From: Lycorma delicatula
Lineage: Eukaryota > Arthropoda > Insecta > Hemiptera > Fulgoridae
Length of the DNA stretch: 64,000 bases
Direction of reading: 5' to 3'
Assembly (NCBI RefSeq): GCF_047948215.1
Contig: NC_134456.1
Span: 83,592,515-83,656,514, forward strand
In this document: in pieces, positions 10,955-23,375 of the stretch
How positions within the stretch are numbered: position 1 is the stretch's first letter
How the letters are laid out: each line of letters opens with the position of its first letter
The notes under the pieces: model-generated
The model's input: only the letters and a program-made list of their open reading frames with translations
What the model was told of the DNA's origin: nothing
The model's database searches: none
Program-made: the position numbers and the translations under genes

Positions 10955-12863
10955 CAAATCTTGTATAATAGTACTAAATAAACATCCATGCAAAATTAGT
11001 GTTTTATCAAAAATAATATTTAACAGAAATGGTAAAATACAAGGAAAAAATTTAGTTAAAAATTAATTAAATTAAAAAGTTACATCAATTGTTTTCTATC
11101 GGTGAATAAATTCATCTAAAAAAAAGGTAAAAAATCGACTGTTATTAAAATGTACATATTTCTGCCGTTAAAACAAATTATTAAAAATAATTTAAACAAA
11201 ACAGGATTTAATTTCGTATCTATATCTTTTTATCTTTCTGTTACAAAATTGCAACTTCTCAAAGATGTATTATTTTTGTTGCTCAAATAACAGTTACAGA
11301 AATTATAATAACCCAAACACTGTTATAAAATCTAAAATGTGTAAATCTAGTAAATGTGTTATAAAATTTAGTAAATAAGAGAGTATGTTTCCTCTTGTAT
11401 GTATTACAACAAAACTGTATAATTATAGATGAAAACATTATGCGCATCTCTGAATAAAAAAAAACTATTTAATTTTTTATTTATAATTGCAGTAAAACAA
11501 CCTTTCTTGTAAAAAAATTGTCAAAATATACTCACTAATGTGAAAAAAAAAAATTGGGTATATTTTTTCACATTAGTACTCACTAATGTATACTCGCTAA
11601 TGTGAAAAAATATACTCAACTATTTTTTATTTTTTCACATTAGTGAGTATTTCTTTAGGATAAGTACACATGAATGTAACTAGTCTATGAACAGTAATCC
11701 AAAATTATTCCATTCGTAATAAAACAAATTTACCTAATAACTTTGAACATAAGATAGTGGGCTTACTAAAATGATAACCCACTCTTTCATTTCAAGGCTA
11801 ATGTACATGGCCAATTAAACAGTTGTAATAAAATAACATAGAGTGCATTAGCTCCATTTAAAACCCACATCCACCTCAAAAGCACACACATCTAGCATAA
11901 TTTGCTTTTAAATATTTTTCAGCATGTAGCTGATTTATGTATAAAGCAGAAAAAAAGCATTGAACACAACCCCTTACCATAACAAAATTTAATTGTGTAT
12001 ACACTTTCAATGGGTTTTTAACTATTTGGGGTTTAACTATTTTTTTTTAAACACAGTAGTTTAGAAAAAACTCTTTACACTCTTATAATACCCATTTACA
12101 AAATAATAAAAATGTTTCACTTTGACATTTTTAACAATAAAAAATTAGTGAAATTCATATAATCCGTATTTACTTCTAACCTCCAATAAAATCTGAAAAC
12201 TATTCCTACACAATTTAGAAACATTCTTAAGTCAAGTTGGATCAAAAAAAGTTGGTAAAATTTACCTATCTTTAATGAAATTAAACTAAATAATACATAA
12301 TTAATCTATTTAAATTATATAAAAATTTGTTCAAGAGAGTATGATTTAAATTATCAATATAAATATATCTTTTGCATATTAAGGAAAGGCGTTTATAAAG
12401 GTCACATCTTGGAGTTTTGGCTTCTTAATTAGAAATTCACATTAAAGATTTGTTTTGATATCTTTAAATTTGATTATGATCTCTTTATTTTTTTTACATA
12501 ATCAGTTAATATAAATAAAATATTTACATTAATTTAATCAGAATTAAGTTAAATAAATGTTTGGAAATAAAATTAATAAATTACAGATAACTTTTATGAA
12601 TAGATCATAAATGCTGTTTTTAAATTAGTATAATTTTTTTGCAGTACAAAACTAATAAAAATATAATATTATAAGTATTTAAAAATATAATCTGTGGCAT
12701 TTTCTAGTCTATATATATATTTATATATATATTGTTTAATCAAAAGTAAAATCTACTGCTAATAATGTAGTTGTAAAAGAAATATTTATATCTTCAAATA
12801 GGTATGTCGCTGTGGATAAATCTAACATTATAATATTAATAAGCTAATGTTGTAATAACATTA
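10955..12863. other. Intronic AT-rich sequence with palindromic cluster
   Basis: No gene seen. The only structure is the inverted-repeat cluster at 11528-11650. Confidence 0.5.
11528..11650. repeat. Nested inverted repeats of ATACTCACTAATGTGAAAA
   Basis: The unit ATACTCACTAATGTGAAAA (11528 onward) appears inverted at ~11562-11577, direct (one change, CTCGCTAATG) at ~11589-11612 and inverted again at 11631-11650, so two hairpins or one long cruciform can form. It may be a short MITE end-to-end dimer. Confidence 0.75.
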
Positions 12864-14012
12864 TACAGTGTTTCAAATGAATATCGGGGTTTAAAGTTTT
12901 GTAATATTTATTAAGAATTTTAATTATATTGGTAAATTATATGTGAAATCAAAGACAAACTCAGATTCTCCTACAAGTGTTCAATGTGAACACCATTTGT
13001 AATGTGGCACACAATCAGCCGATAGAAGTTCATCCCATATTTTAATCAGCAAGTCTGGAGGTAATTGATGTGACAGCTGCTTCAATCCTGCATCTCAAAT
13101 AGTCAGGTACGTAAACCGTTAATGGTGGCACCAAGAATTGATCCTTTAAAACCCCCAGAGAAAAAATCACATGGGGTCAGATCAAACGAATGTGGAGGCC
13201 ATGGCAAACAAGCCCTATCATCTGGTCCTCCAATAGTCGGGGAGAACTTCATTCAACCAGTCACGTACAGCATTATACCAGTGAGAAGGCATAATATCTT
13301 GTTCCTGTGGTTCATATTGCACTTGGGGAAAATTTGCAGTTAGCCTTTTTAATGTATTTCCTAGGACTACACACAAAAGACCCTCTTACATGTTCAATCT
13401 TCAGACACATTCAGTCATCCTGTACTCTTCACCTGTAGATGAAGTTCAGTTCCTTCGTTCTTAGAAAGTCATTCAGTTTTGTTTGAGACTTGGCTAGATG
13501 TGTTTTATTTCAAGTTTATGTTAGTAGTACACTGATGGAAATGTTGCTTGAGGCATTCACATCGGTGGCATCCTGGCTGAGGCTTGACTGAAAAATATCA
13601 TTGGTGAGGTACTGATGAAGATGAGCTCAAGTAAAGCCCATAAGGGCTAAGTATGGAGCGGGTGGCATGATGACCAAAACTGTCACATGGAGGGTGTCTT
13701 CTCCTATGTGATCAGGATGTAAGCTTCCCTTTACAAACTGTTTATACCAGTGGTTGCCAAACTCTTCCAAGTCACAGTGGTCTTTTTCAATTAAAATTTT
13801 TCCATGGCGTCCTACTCTATGACTACTCGAAGTAAGAGATAAAAATAAATAAATTTTGTGTAGCTTCATTGTTTTTTTTGTTTATTAACATTAAATTAAT
13901 AATTATTACTGCCTTGGTTCAATTAATTATGAAGCTTTTACAATACTTTGCGGTGTCCCTGAGAAATATTACATAGCTTTAAAACCACGATATTCATTTT
14001 GAAACACTTTGT
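12864..14012 (-). mobile_element. Tc1/mariner-like transposon with DDE fragment
   Basis: Inverted ends: TACAGTGTTTCAAATGAATA at 12864 and, read inwards from 14012, TACAAAGTGTTTCAAAATGA, continuing with matching ATCG-GG/TG-TTTAAAG. On the minus strand from about 13300 down to 12970 a degenerate transposase C-terminus reads YNAVRDWLNEVLPDYWRT, with WPP..SPDL-block remnants, then FFLWGF, KIWDELLSADC and PHYKWCSH. This is the usual tail of insect Tc1-type DDE proteins. The right half (13380-13960) is not clearly transposase and may hold another insertion. Confidence 0.75.
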
Positions 14013-17000
14013 ACTAGGTTACGTTATAAATCGGTAATAACAAAATTATCACGGTTCCACAATAAAATTTACATAATCAGAGTGATTGGAGTCCTGCAGC
14101 ACTCAATTTCATTTATCTGCTTGCTATTAATACGATAGTTGTATAGTCTTGCAATGACTATATAAACTACCACAGAATTACAATAATTACAAGTCATAAA
14201 TGAAATATTTTATAAATATGAGGTATGTTTTTAATACCACTTACAAGATGTGGCTGCAAGATTGCTTATGTTTTTTTTAATGTGCTGCACTCTTCATAAA
14301 TTAGTTTCTTAGAGATAACAACATGGAATAAATTTTTTGTTTTACGTTTAAAATACAAAACACATTTGAAATAGGGTATGGTATCTGCTTTTTAATTCAA
14401 TAAATTTGATATCATTATCAATTTATCAATAGATTAGAGTAGTTTGTAGTGAAAAAGCATAAGAGATGGAATTTTGATAAAATTATGTTTAATAATTGAT
14501 GAAACAGAGTAGGGTAACCATCTGTTGTTAATAATGGTTTGATTTCATTAAACAGATCATCTCCCTACAATCATAACTTAGTGAGATATGACTTCCTGTA
14601 TTTGAAACAGTCCCTCGTGGTTAGAACTGTGATTTCAAAAGAGCTGTTTAACACTGGTTGTTATTTACAGGTGGGTCATTATACTATTAACAGGATATTC
14701 AGAAATTAATATTACCTTTCTCTATTACCTTTAATGTCACCTTTCTCATAATATAATTATTAAAAAATAAACTGTCATTACTTCTTAATAAATAAAAACA
14801 AACTGCTGTAAAACTGAGTAAACAAGGTAATATTTTTATCAATCTGTGAATAAATATTTCTTAATACAGCGTTCAACATCTCTACAAACTGGGATCATGT
14901 AAGTGACAAATATATATGTTCACAAACCACAAAAAAAGTTTGATGAATAATAGGAAATAATAGTAATCCAAGTAAAAGTATATCATTTTAACATACTTTT
15001 GTTACATAAAACACGTTTTTATTTTCTGAAATGGTAAAGAAATTGGTAGCACTGCACCCTCTAGTTGGCATTACCGTGTATTTCCTATTTAGGCAACTAT
15101 TAGTTTGATAACATTAAAAAAAAACTATGGTCAGGTTATCAAAGTTTTTTTATGTTAACAATGATTATACATTCAGTTACTCATTTTTTTGTTTAACACT
15201 ATACCAGATGAAAAACTACTAGTCCATGATATGATGCATACTATTTTTAGAAGTTGCATAACTTCTAAAGTCATGAAGCAATCATATTTTTTTTATCACT
15301 TCATAACTTTTTATTTTTCCAATTAATATATACATATATTAGAAGGTATTTTTCTGAACTACAATAAAATGCTCTTCTAGATGTGTAAAGATTAATACAA
15401 AAATATAATATTTTGATAATTTGTAGAGAACAATACTTACATAACTGTAAACTTTATACATAATTAGATCAGAAATATTTTTCTTTTACCATCACTTACT
15501 ATGTTTTATAAAATCAGAAAATAAATACAGAATGATTTTGTTATACTTATTACATTTTATAAGGTTAATGGCCAGTGTTTTTTTTCATGTATTTTTAGAA
15601 TTTATCTTCAGAAACAGGATAGTGAGTTTTTTATCAAAATAATTATTCTCAATTTATTGTAATAAAAATTCTTATATTAGTTATTAATGGTTACCATTAA
15701 AAATAAGAAAATCATTTACATTTTGATACATAGAACAACTTAAAAATCTCTATGTTCAATCCATAACTGCAATACACATTTTAAATCAAATAATGTCAAG
15801 TCTACCTACATCAGACTGCACATGCACAGTTTTGCCTAATTTTATTAACTATTAACAAGAGGCTTGAGGTAATCGACACTTAATTTTATAGGTATTAAAT
15901 TCAAATCACATAGCCTTACAACAAACAACACCTGCTTCTGCCAGTAAGTTGCATAAAAATAACTGCACAAAAATATTTTAATTCAACATAACACATTGTA
16001 AACAAACTCTTTATAAAAAAGCTAGGTTATTTAAGATAAAAACATCTAGTTAAACTACATACATATTATTAATACAAGTAATGTAAGTGATTATAAATAC
16101 TTAATTACTTTATTTTGTACAAAAATATTACTTTTTGTGATCACACATTTTTACACCTTATGACATTGTAATAAAACAAATGATTGACTCTTAGAATATA
16201 AGAAAAGAAGAACTTAATTCTGCTGAAAATAGATTTATTAATGCTAAAACTTTATAAAATACAACAATCAATTATTTACAATGAAAAAGTAATAATTCAA
16301 TAATTTTTATCATGCATAAAATACATTTACATCATTATAAATAAAATAATAAAAAATAAATAAAAGAACAATTAGTAAACAAAAAGTAGGTTCACTAATA
16401 ATCTAAATAACACAATTAATGAACAAAAAAATTGTATTAAAACTACATAAAATAATAATAATTCTACTGCATTCTGCAAGCATATTAACAAAACAACAAA
16501 ATAAACGACAAACTAGAATGATCTCATGATACAAAAAAAAAATATGACAATCATTTTTTTATTAGAATCTGCCTTCATTATCCAACAATAAATAGTTCTT
16601 GACTAGTAAACAAAAACAATCTTTTTTTTAATATGATCTACCATTATTTAATTAATTATTTTGTCACAACACTAATAGATTAGGTGATGCAAGAAAAATG
16701 GTTTCATATAATTAAATTTAAGTCTCTGAAAATGCAATATCTACACACACGCGCACACACACAAAATAATTTTTATTAATCAAATACATACATATAATGT
16801 GCACATGCAAACCACACATCATGTCACTTATTTACACCTAGGAAAATGAAATTTTACAATGAAAGTTCAGTCATACACACCTAGAAAATCTTTTTAAAAA
16901 AGATTCTACAACCCCTAAAAAGGGTAAAAATAGAAATTAATTTAATAATACTAAATGTCCTATTTCTTTAATAGCAGGAATTGTGCTGTTACATTTCACT

Positions 17001-20000
17001 TAATAATGTAACAGAATTTTTAGTTAACAAATCGAAGAAAAGTTGTTACACAGTGTTCAATGTCACATATAAAACTTTTACAATAATTTGGCAGAGCTAT
17101 TTCTCAGAGGGTACATAAAAATCAAAATTTCAGATGATGACTTGCTAAGGGTTTAAAATATTTTCAAAAATCAAAGCAAACCGCACCATCATTTGGTTCC
17201 AAAAAATTGAAATTTTACAAGAGATCCTCCATGATCCACATACTTGTTAAGAAATTGGTGGTAAAATCAATTATTACAATACACAAAAATTTCTTTTGGT
17301 TGTAGCCTTAAGGACTTTCATTATGGGATATTAGGGACACTCTTACAAATTTATTTTCTGGGGGGCCTCCAGTTCACGTTTCGAGTCTATAACACTTACG
17401 CAAGTGAAATTTGGATCACTAAGCAAAGTTTCCAGACCAACCAATTTTGAGTGTAGAATTTTCAATGGTTATGACATGCAGCTATTAATATTATGGAACT
17501 GTGATATTTCTGATTAGTTATTGACAATGAATGAGCAAGAACTGACATATGCAAGGACAAGCAGTTCACATCACATTATTACTTCCCAAGAATGGTAGCA
17601 AAAATCAGGAGATTACTATCAATGAATCTTGGGCGCTGAAGCAACTGTTCTTATCTTACATGGCAAATGTCTGAAGCCAAAGAGCTCAGATAGTGTCCTG
17701 AGAGACAGACAGACAAGTCTACACTAACTTATCACTGGTGCATTTGAAACATATTAATATTAGCTCTGAAACTATTATTAAATTCAATTTGATCTAAGCA
17801 CTTTATCAAAGCAGAATTGGTTGTTTATAGAATCTGCTATACTGGATATTGAAGCACCACTGTATGGATGATGGTAAATCCAAAACATATTGTAGCTGGA
17901 AAAAAACAGTCCTGCAACTGGATTTGATTATGTAGTACAGAAGATGCCATTACTTCAGTCAGACCTTCTACACTACATTCAAGTATATTGAAGAATTCAC
18001 AATACAAATATCTAGTACTTTAAACAGATGGTAATATATTAATTGTGTAACTGGAATTTTTATCTGTAATAAGTTATTTAAGATTACTCTTAGAAGTAAT
18101 CTAAATAAATAATCTAACAGCTTTTCATGTTAACATTTTTTTGTAATTCATTAAGTGATTTTATCACTTTCTGGTTAAAATATATAATAATTGTCTATGA
18201 AAATCAGCTAGTACTTAAGGAACTTGTTCAAACCAGTCTATTCCATATTGGTTTTCTCAGAACCACATAATGTTTAAAACTCTCATTCCCTAACAGAGTA
18301 GAAATGATATTAAGCACAGCGACACTAGCAACTAGTCTGCAGAGTTAGAATAACACTATAATAAATAGATTGTGTGGAAGTAAATTAATTCTGAAAAAAC
18401 TCAGAAAAATAAATCTTCTCTTAAATTGGACAAACAAAGTCTGATGAAGTGGCTGGTTTCCTAACTGCAAAGGGGATGAAATTATTTAAAAATGATCGAT
18501 TTTCACAGCTACCCAAGTGATAATTATGTTAACAATCCAATGAGACTGGTAGATAAGAACTTCTGAAATTTAAGATGCTCCAATTTTGAAGGAATATAAG
18601 TTTGGAATGTCTTATTTCCTGGGTAAGAATTCTAGTCTTCAATGTCTTAACAGGATGTCTGATCCTGTTAACCCTTTGAAAACCACTTAACAATTGTTCG
18701 TAAGGTTCAATTTTATGCTAAAAAGACCAAATGGCGATTTTTTGTCAATCTCGTTTTTGGCAAGAAAGACGATTTGGTGAAATTTCATCAGTATTTATTA
18801 TAAGTTTTTAAAACAATGTATTTTCAATAAATGGAGTATTAATGAACTATATAAAATAAATATATAAAAAAAGAATCATGCTAATTTTGTTGCTTTAAAA
18901 ATCTGTCTCATTATATGCTTGATAAGTTAATATAATGTAATGCAGAATTGAATTTTAGAAAACAGTTATAAAATGATTACTAGAATACTTTGTTATTTAC
19001 ATGTGAAAGTATTTAAACTATGGGTCAGTTGCAGGAACAAAATTTTGTTTTCCTGCATATAAACATTACTAACATTAAAATATTTCACTATAGACGTTAG
19101 AGAAAAACACAGCCCATAACTGTGGGATGCTTATTTGAATTTCAGTGCAATTAAAATACAAAATTCTTATCAAAATAATTATTAATATTTTACAAAGATA
19201 GAATAGAGAAAATGTAAAAGTAAACATTCTTCATTTTGACATACTGGCAATATGCAACTAGAGAAAAAACTTTGTCAGTTCCAGTTCAGTATCATGGTCA
19301 AAAAATAAACTTTCTGTATGTAAATAAATGTCTTCCCATTAACAGTTGTATTTTTCAAGTATCTGTACAATGTAAAATTATTTTGAATGGTTCGGTTTTG
19401 AATAGTTCAAAGCTTCATTTACTGAAGTTTAACTACTTTCATAATTATGGAAAAAATTGAGAATCGCTTATTTTATTTCACAAATACTTTTCCATTAATG
19501 GGTTAATGAGAAAATAATTTCATTCAAACAAAAAAAATTAATAAAAATTAAAAAAAACTTTTTTTATTATTCTTAGACTTTAATTTTATATCAATATGAA
19601 ATGCATTAATAACTTCTAAAAAAATATGGGATATTAAAAAACTATGTCACTGTCCTATCAATTTGTTATTTCAAAACTTTAAAAAATATCTATGATAATA
19701 TTTATACAGCATTAAAGAAGAATGCCTACCTATGACAGTCAGGTGAAATATTTATTTTATAAACTGTTAACTTTATAGCACATGTAGCACAATTTTTGAT
19801 GAGCAAACAGATATGAACATTAATTCTGTTAACATATGGGACTTTGATATGAAAATTATTATTCATAATAACCACTCTTTCATATACATTTATTAATTAC
19901 CACTTTTAATTCAGTATAAAAGTGATACTTTAAATTTATAATACTAGTAGTAATAAAATAACAACAATAATTGCATTAATTAACAAAAAATTTCATAACC

Positions 20001-20073
20001 ATGTCTATGAAAAGCTAAAATAAATTAGTTTTAATTTTCATTTATTTATAAATAAAAACATTTCCTTTAAATT
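14013..20073. other. Six kb of intronic AT-rich sequence, nothing recognised
   Basis: Only a short AC-rich microsatellite (~16743-16765) and low-complexity A/T runs. A slightly less AT-rich stretch around 17100-17750 has no open frame or family motif I can name. Confidence 0.5.
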
Positions 20074-21355
20074 TACAAGGGTCATTCAATAACTAAACAG
20101 ACAAACATTTTTAGTGAAGGAAATGCTTAATGCAGGCAAATAAAACTTTTGTGTTGGCAACCTTGTGAAGAGTGTTAGTCAACTGTTCGATTAATACTGA
20201 CATAAATATAGCCTCTAAAGTCTTAGTTACGATGGTGTACCTGCTCAAAGAAAGTACTTTTGAAGAACAGCGTTCTGTGATCCAATTTTTACTTTCAGTA
20301 TGTGTATAACCGTCAGAAATATTTTCTCGAATGAACAAACAATACGGCAGTAGCTGCATGAGCTGTGTGAATTTTTACATGTGGGTGGAAACGTTTAAAG
20401 GTGGCCGCAAGAACGAGACCAATGTCTTCAGGTGTCTGATTGAAGTGTCGACTTCAGCGTTAGATTTTCATAATTGAATTATTTATCTAAGAAAACAGAT
20501 GACTTACAGTTTAACAAATTATTGAAAAAAATATCGAATAAGTGTTAGCACAACTCATTCAAAACAAACTGAATGACCATAAAACTTGTGCGTGCAAGGT
20601 GGGTTCCCGGCTTAGTGTTCATTACAAAGCCGACAGATTTGCATTTGCACTGAACTCAAAAATTGTTTCAATAACAAAGGTGATGCATTTTTGGGTAGGA
20701 TTTTAAACGTGGATACATAATTTTGAGCCGGAGTCCAAGTGTCAAAGCATGCAGTGTAAACACCCTGAATCACCTGTCTGTAAGAAATTCAAATCGCAAC
20801 TATTGGCTTGTAAGGTCAAGTTAATGATCTTTTGGAGCCTATGATCCGATTTCTGTGATTATTTTGAGGAATAACGCACTATCAACAGCCTACTACTCAG
20901 CCATGACTGAGAACAAAATCAAGCCTGCATTGAAGAGGAAATGTCCATGTTGGTAGAGGAACGGCGTGTGCTTCTTCTTCAAGACAACAGTCGACCTCAA
21001 ACGGCACAAATGATGCTGGAAACTATTGGCCACGTGGATTGGAAGCTCCTACCTCGTCCTCCATACAGCCCTGATACCTTGTCACTTCAGATTTTTATCT
21101 GTTTGGTCAGATGAAAGAAGATTTGCGTGGCATCAAGTTCAACGATAACAAGAAGGTAAAGAAAAAAGTAAAAACTGGCTTCAAGATAAAGGTAAAGAAT
21201 TCTTCGCTGAGGGAATAAGAAGACTCGTAAAAAGACGAGACAAGTGCAGATAAGTTGGTGGGGATTACATGGATTAGTTGAAAAAAAAACTTTATTTAAT
21301 ACACCATTTTTGCTGCACAGCTATTTGTCTGTTTAATTACTGAATGATCCTCATA
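20074..21355 (+). mobile_element. Mariner element with both ends
   Basis: Inverted ends: TACAAGGGTCATTCAATAAC at 20074 and, read inwards from 21355, TATGAGGATCATTCAGTAAT, both continuing into a shared AAACAGACAAA. Length ~1.28 kb is normal for mariner. It is flanked by TA. The interior transposase is on the plus strand and decayed. Confidence 0.85.
20232..21275 (+). pseudogene. Mariner transposase, decayed
   Basis: Segments in shifting plus frames: KESTFEEQRSVIQFLLSVCV and YGSSCMSCVNFYMWVETFKG (N-terminal helix-turn-helix region, 20240-20400); LQDNSRPQTAQMMLETIG (block 2, ~20980); WKLLPRPPYSPD (block 3, ~21040-21075). The tail reads GIKFNDNKKVKEKVKTWLQD then EGIRRLVKRRDKCR. These follow standard mariner order. 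Many stops and frameshifts. Confidence 0.85.
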
Positions 21356-22599
21356 TGACACTGATGATCGCGTCAAATTTGAACACACTACTTTCAGATA
21401 AATTTCATTAATAGATTAAGCAAACATTATGCATAAATTCGATTAGTATTTTTGCATACAGTAAAAGTGTATATTCGTCCAAAAACAGATTTGAAATACA
21501 GGCAAGGCAGTAAATTTCATTTTTAATAAACTAATAGATTTTTTATACCATTAATGTTTCAAGCAACAAATTGAAAAATGTGACTAATAAAACTCCAATG
21601 GTGAAGGCTGCACTGAAGAAAATTAAATTACTAAATATTAGTAGTTCAGTATAAAGTCCTTTAAACATGCAATTGATAAACACAACCTTTCCTACAAAAA
21701 AACTGCATATTATTTATTTATACATACTAAACATCTTACACTTAAAATTTAAGCTAATGATTCTTATTAACAAAAGAAATTATTACTTCATAATTATTTT
21801 ATTAATGTTAATTCCTAATTTAATTTTCATTTACTTAAACTAAGTGATGGGAAAAGACTACAATTTTGTTAAACTGATAAAGACAGGTTTGAAAATTTCA
21901 GATCTAATATTATAGTTTATGTTTTAACATTACACTATATTAAACCTTTCAGCGCAAGGTGTCAAAGTACCAAGCCTACTTTATGACATGTCATCCACAG
22001 CATAGTATATAGTTTCACCACTACTTCATTCCTACCATTCATATCTAGCTGATATTCATTTATAACTTATTTTAGATAAAAATTAATTTATCAACCTTTT
22101 TGAAAATAAAGGACACAATTTCAAAGCTACATTTCAATTCAGTATTTTGATTATAAAATGCTTACTCATTATCTATTTTTATGCAATATCAGACAATAAT
22201 TTTGTTAATCCATTTTTAACTACAAAAAGTATCTACAGAAACATATCAGGAAATTTAACTAATTTTGAAATTTAGAGATTTATTTTAATTTTTACTAATT
22301 AAGTGTATTTTCTTTGTTCAGTGTAATATTCATGATTGATTGTATGAGTCTCATTTATACACCAATAATAAAAACTAAATAAAGAAAATGTTAATATACA
22401 ATAAGAATTAAGCAAAAATAAGATTAAATTTGAAAATAATTTATTACCGAAATCTATTGCTAGGTAAAAAGTAATAGCTAATTTTAAGTTAAATTTCTGC
22501 ATCTTTCTTAATGCATGTAGATACAAATAATAATATGCTCTAATTTTGATTCATCCCTTTATATATTTTTTTTTTTTTTTTTTTTTAGTTAGTAACTTT
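21356..22599. other. Intronic AT-rich spacer
   Basis: No gene seen. Ends at a 22-nt T-run (22566-22587) that could be the poly(A) tail of the adjoining minus-strand LINE fragment. Confidence 0.45.
22566..22587. repeat. T(22) homopolymer
   Basis: Longest uninterrupted T-run noted; next to the 3' side of the minus-strand LINE fragment, so a possible poly(A) relic. Confidence 0.8.
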
Positions 22600-23375
22600 A
22601 TGTGAAAGTTCAGCTTAAAATTTCCATACAACACTGCATTCCACACACATTTTAAGAAATTGCTTTCTTATCTCAAAACAATTTTACTGTAAAAGAGTAT
22701 TCTTCTTGTTAAAAGCAATTTTCACTTATGTGGTTCTTGATTTTATCCCTGGTACTTCATCAACTTGGTCTAAAGCTCTGTATATTATTTTTATTACTGC
22801 ACTGCTACTGTTCTTGGGCACGACTGACTTTGATTTTGTATCATTCAGTTTCAGATCATAATCTTTGGCAAGTATCTCATCCATTTTTATTATGTCTTCA
22901 AAATCTTATTCATTTTGCGATTTAGCCACAATGTTATCTCTCTCTTTTTCTGTTTAGCCTCTAAAACCATCGTTAAGGTATTACTTCAGAGGATGAATGA
23001 GGATGATATGTATGTATGTATGTATGTATAACCACAATGTTATCTGATGCGTATTTTCATTTGATGAATATTAATTCCTATGCTGACTTCTGTCCTTACT
23101 ATGTCTAGTGCTTCCTGTACGTAGGCATTGAACAGAGGATAGATAAGCGACAGATTACAACCTTACCTTACACCTTTGCTTCTTTTTGTTGACCTCCCGA
23201 TCTCACCATTGTTCATTCCTGTAGTCTTCTCAAATAATTCTTTAGTCCATCCTCTTAATGTCCTGTTTTTCCAATAATTCAAAAATGTTCTTCCAATTAA
23301 CAATGTTAATTCTAATAATGCTTTTTTGAAGGTCAACAGTAAAAGTAACTTATTATGCAATAAACCACTGGGGAA
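22600..23375 (-). pseudogene. LINE reverse-transcriptase 3' fragment
   Basis: Minus-strand pieces in RT order: LLIGRTFLNYWKNRTLRGW, SKGVR-stop-GCNLSLIYPLFNAYV (the GVRQGCxLSPxLFN block), INIHQMKIRISDNIVAKSQNE (decayed FADD block), then IKIIYRALDQVDE and VKIAFNKKNTLLQ with EIRKQFLKMCV. The same order occurs in the APE LINEs here (56230-56940, 61985-64000). It is 5'-truncated and interrupted by an insertion at 22940-23031. Confidence 0.75.
22940..23031 (+). mobile_element. 92-bp SINE-related insertion with TATG tail
   Basis: It lies between perfect 14-bp duplications CCACAATGTTATCT (22926-22939 and 23032-23045). The body (GTTTAGCCTCTAAAACCATC ... CAGAGGATGAATGAGGATGA) resembles the reverse complement of the 3' body of the SINE at 2382-2539, and it ends in five to six TATG repeats. 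Removing it restores continuity of the host LINE frame (DNIV-AKSQNE). Confidence 0.8.

Noticed and set aside
16743..16765. AC-rich tract considered as a repeat array or CRISPR-like structure
   Set aside because: A plain short microsatellite in a eukaryotic intron.
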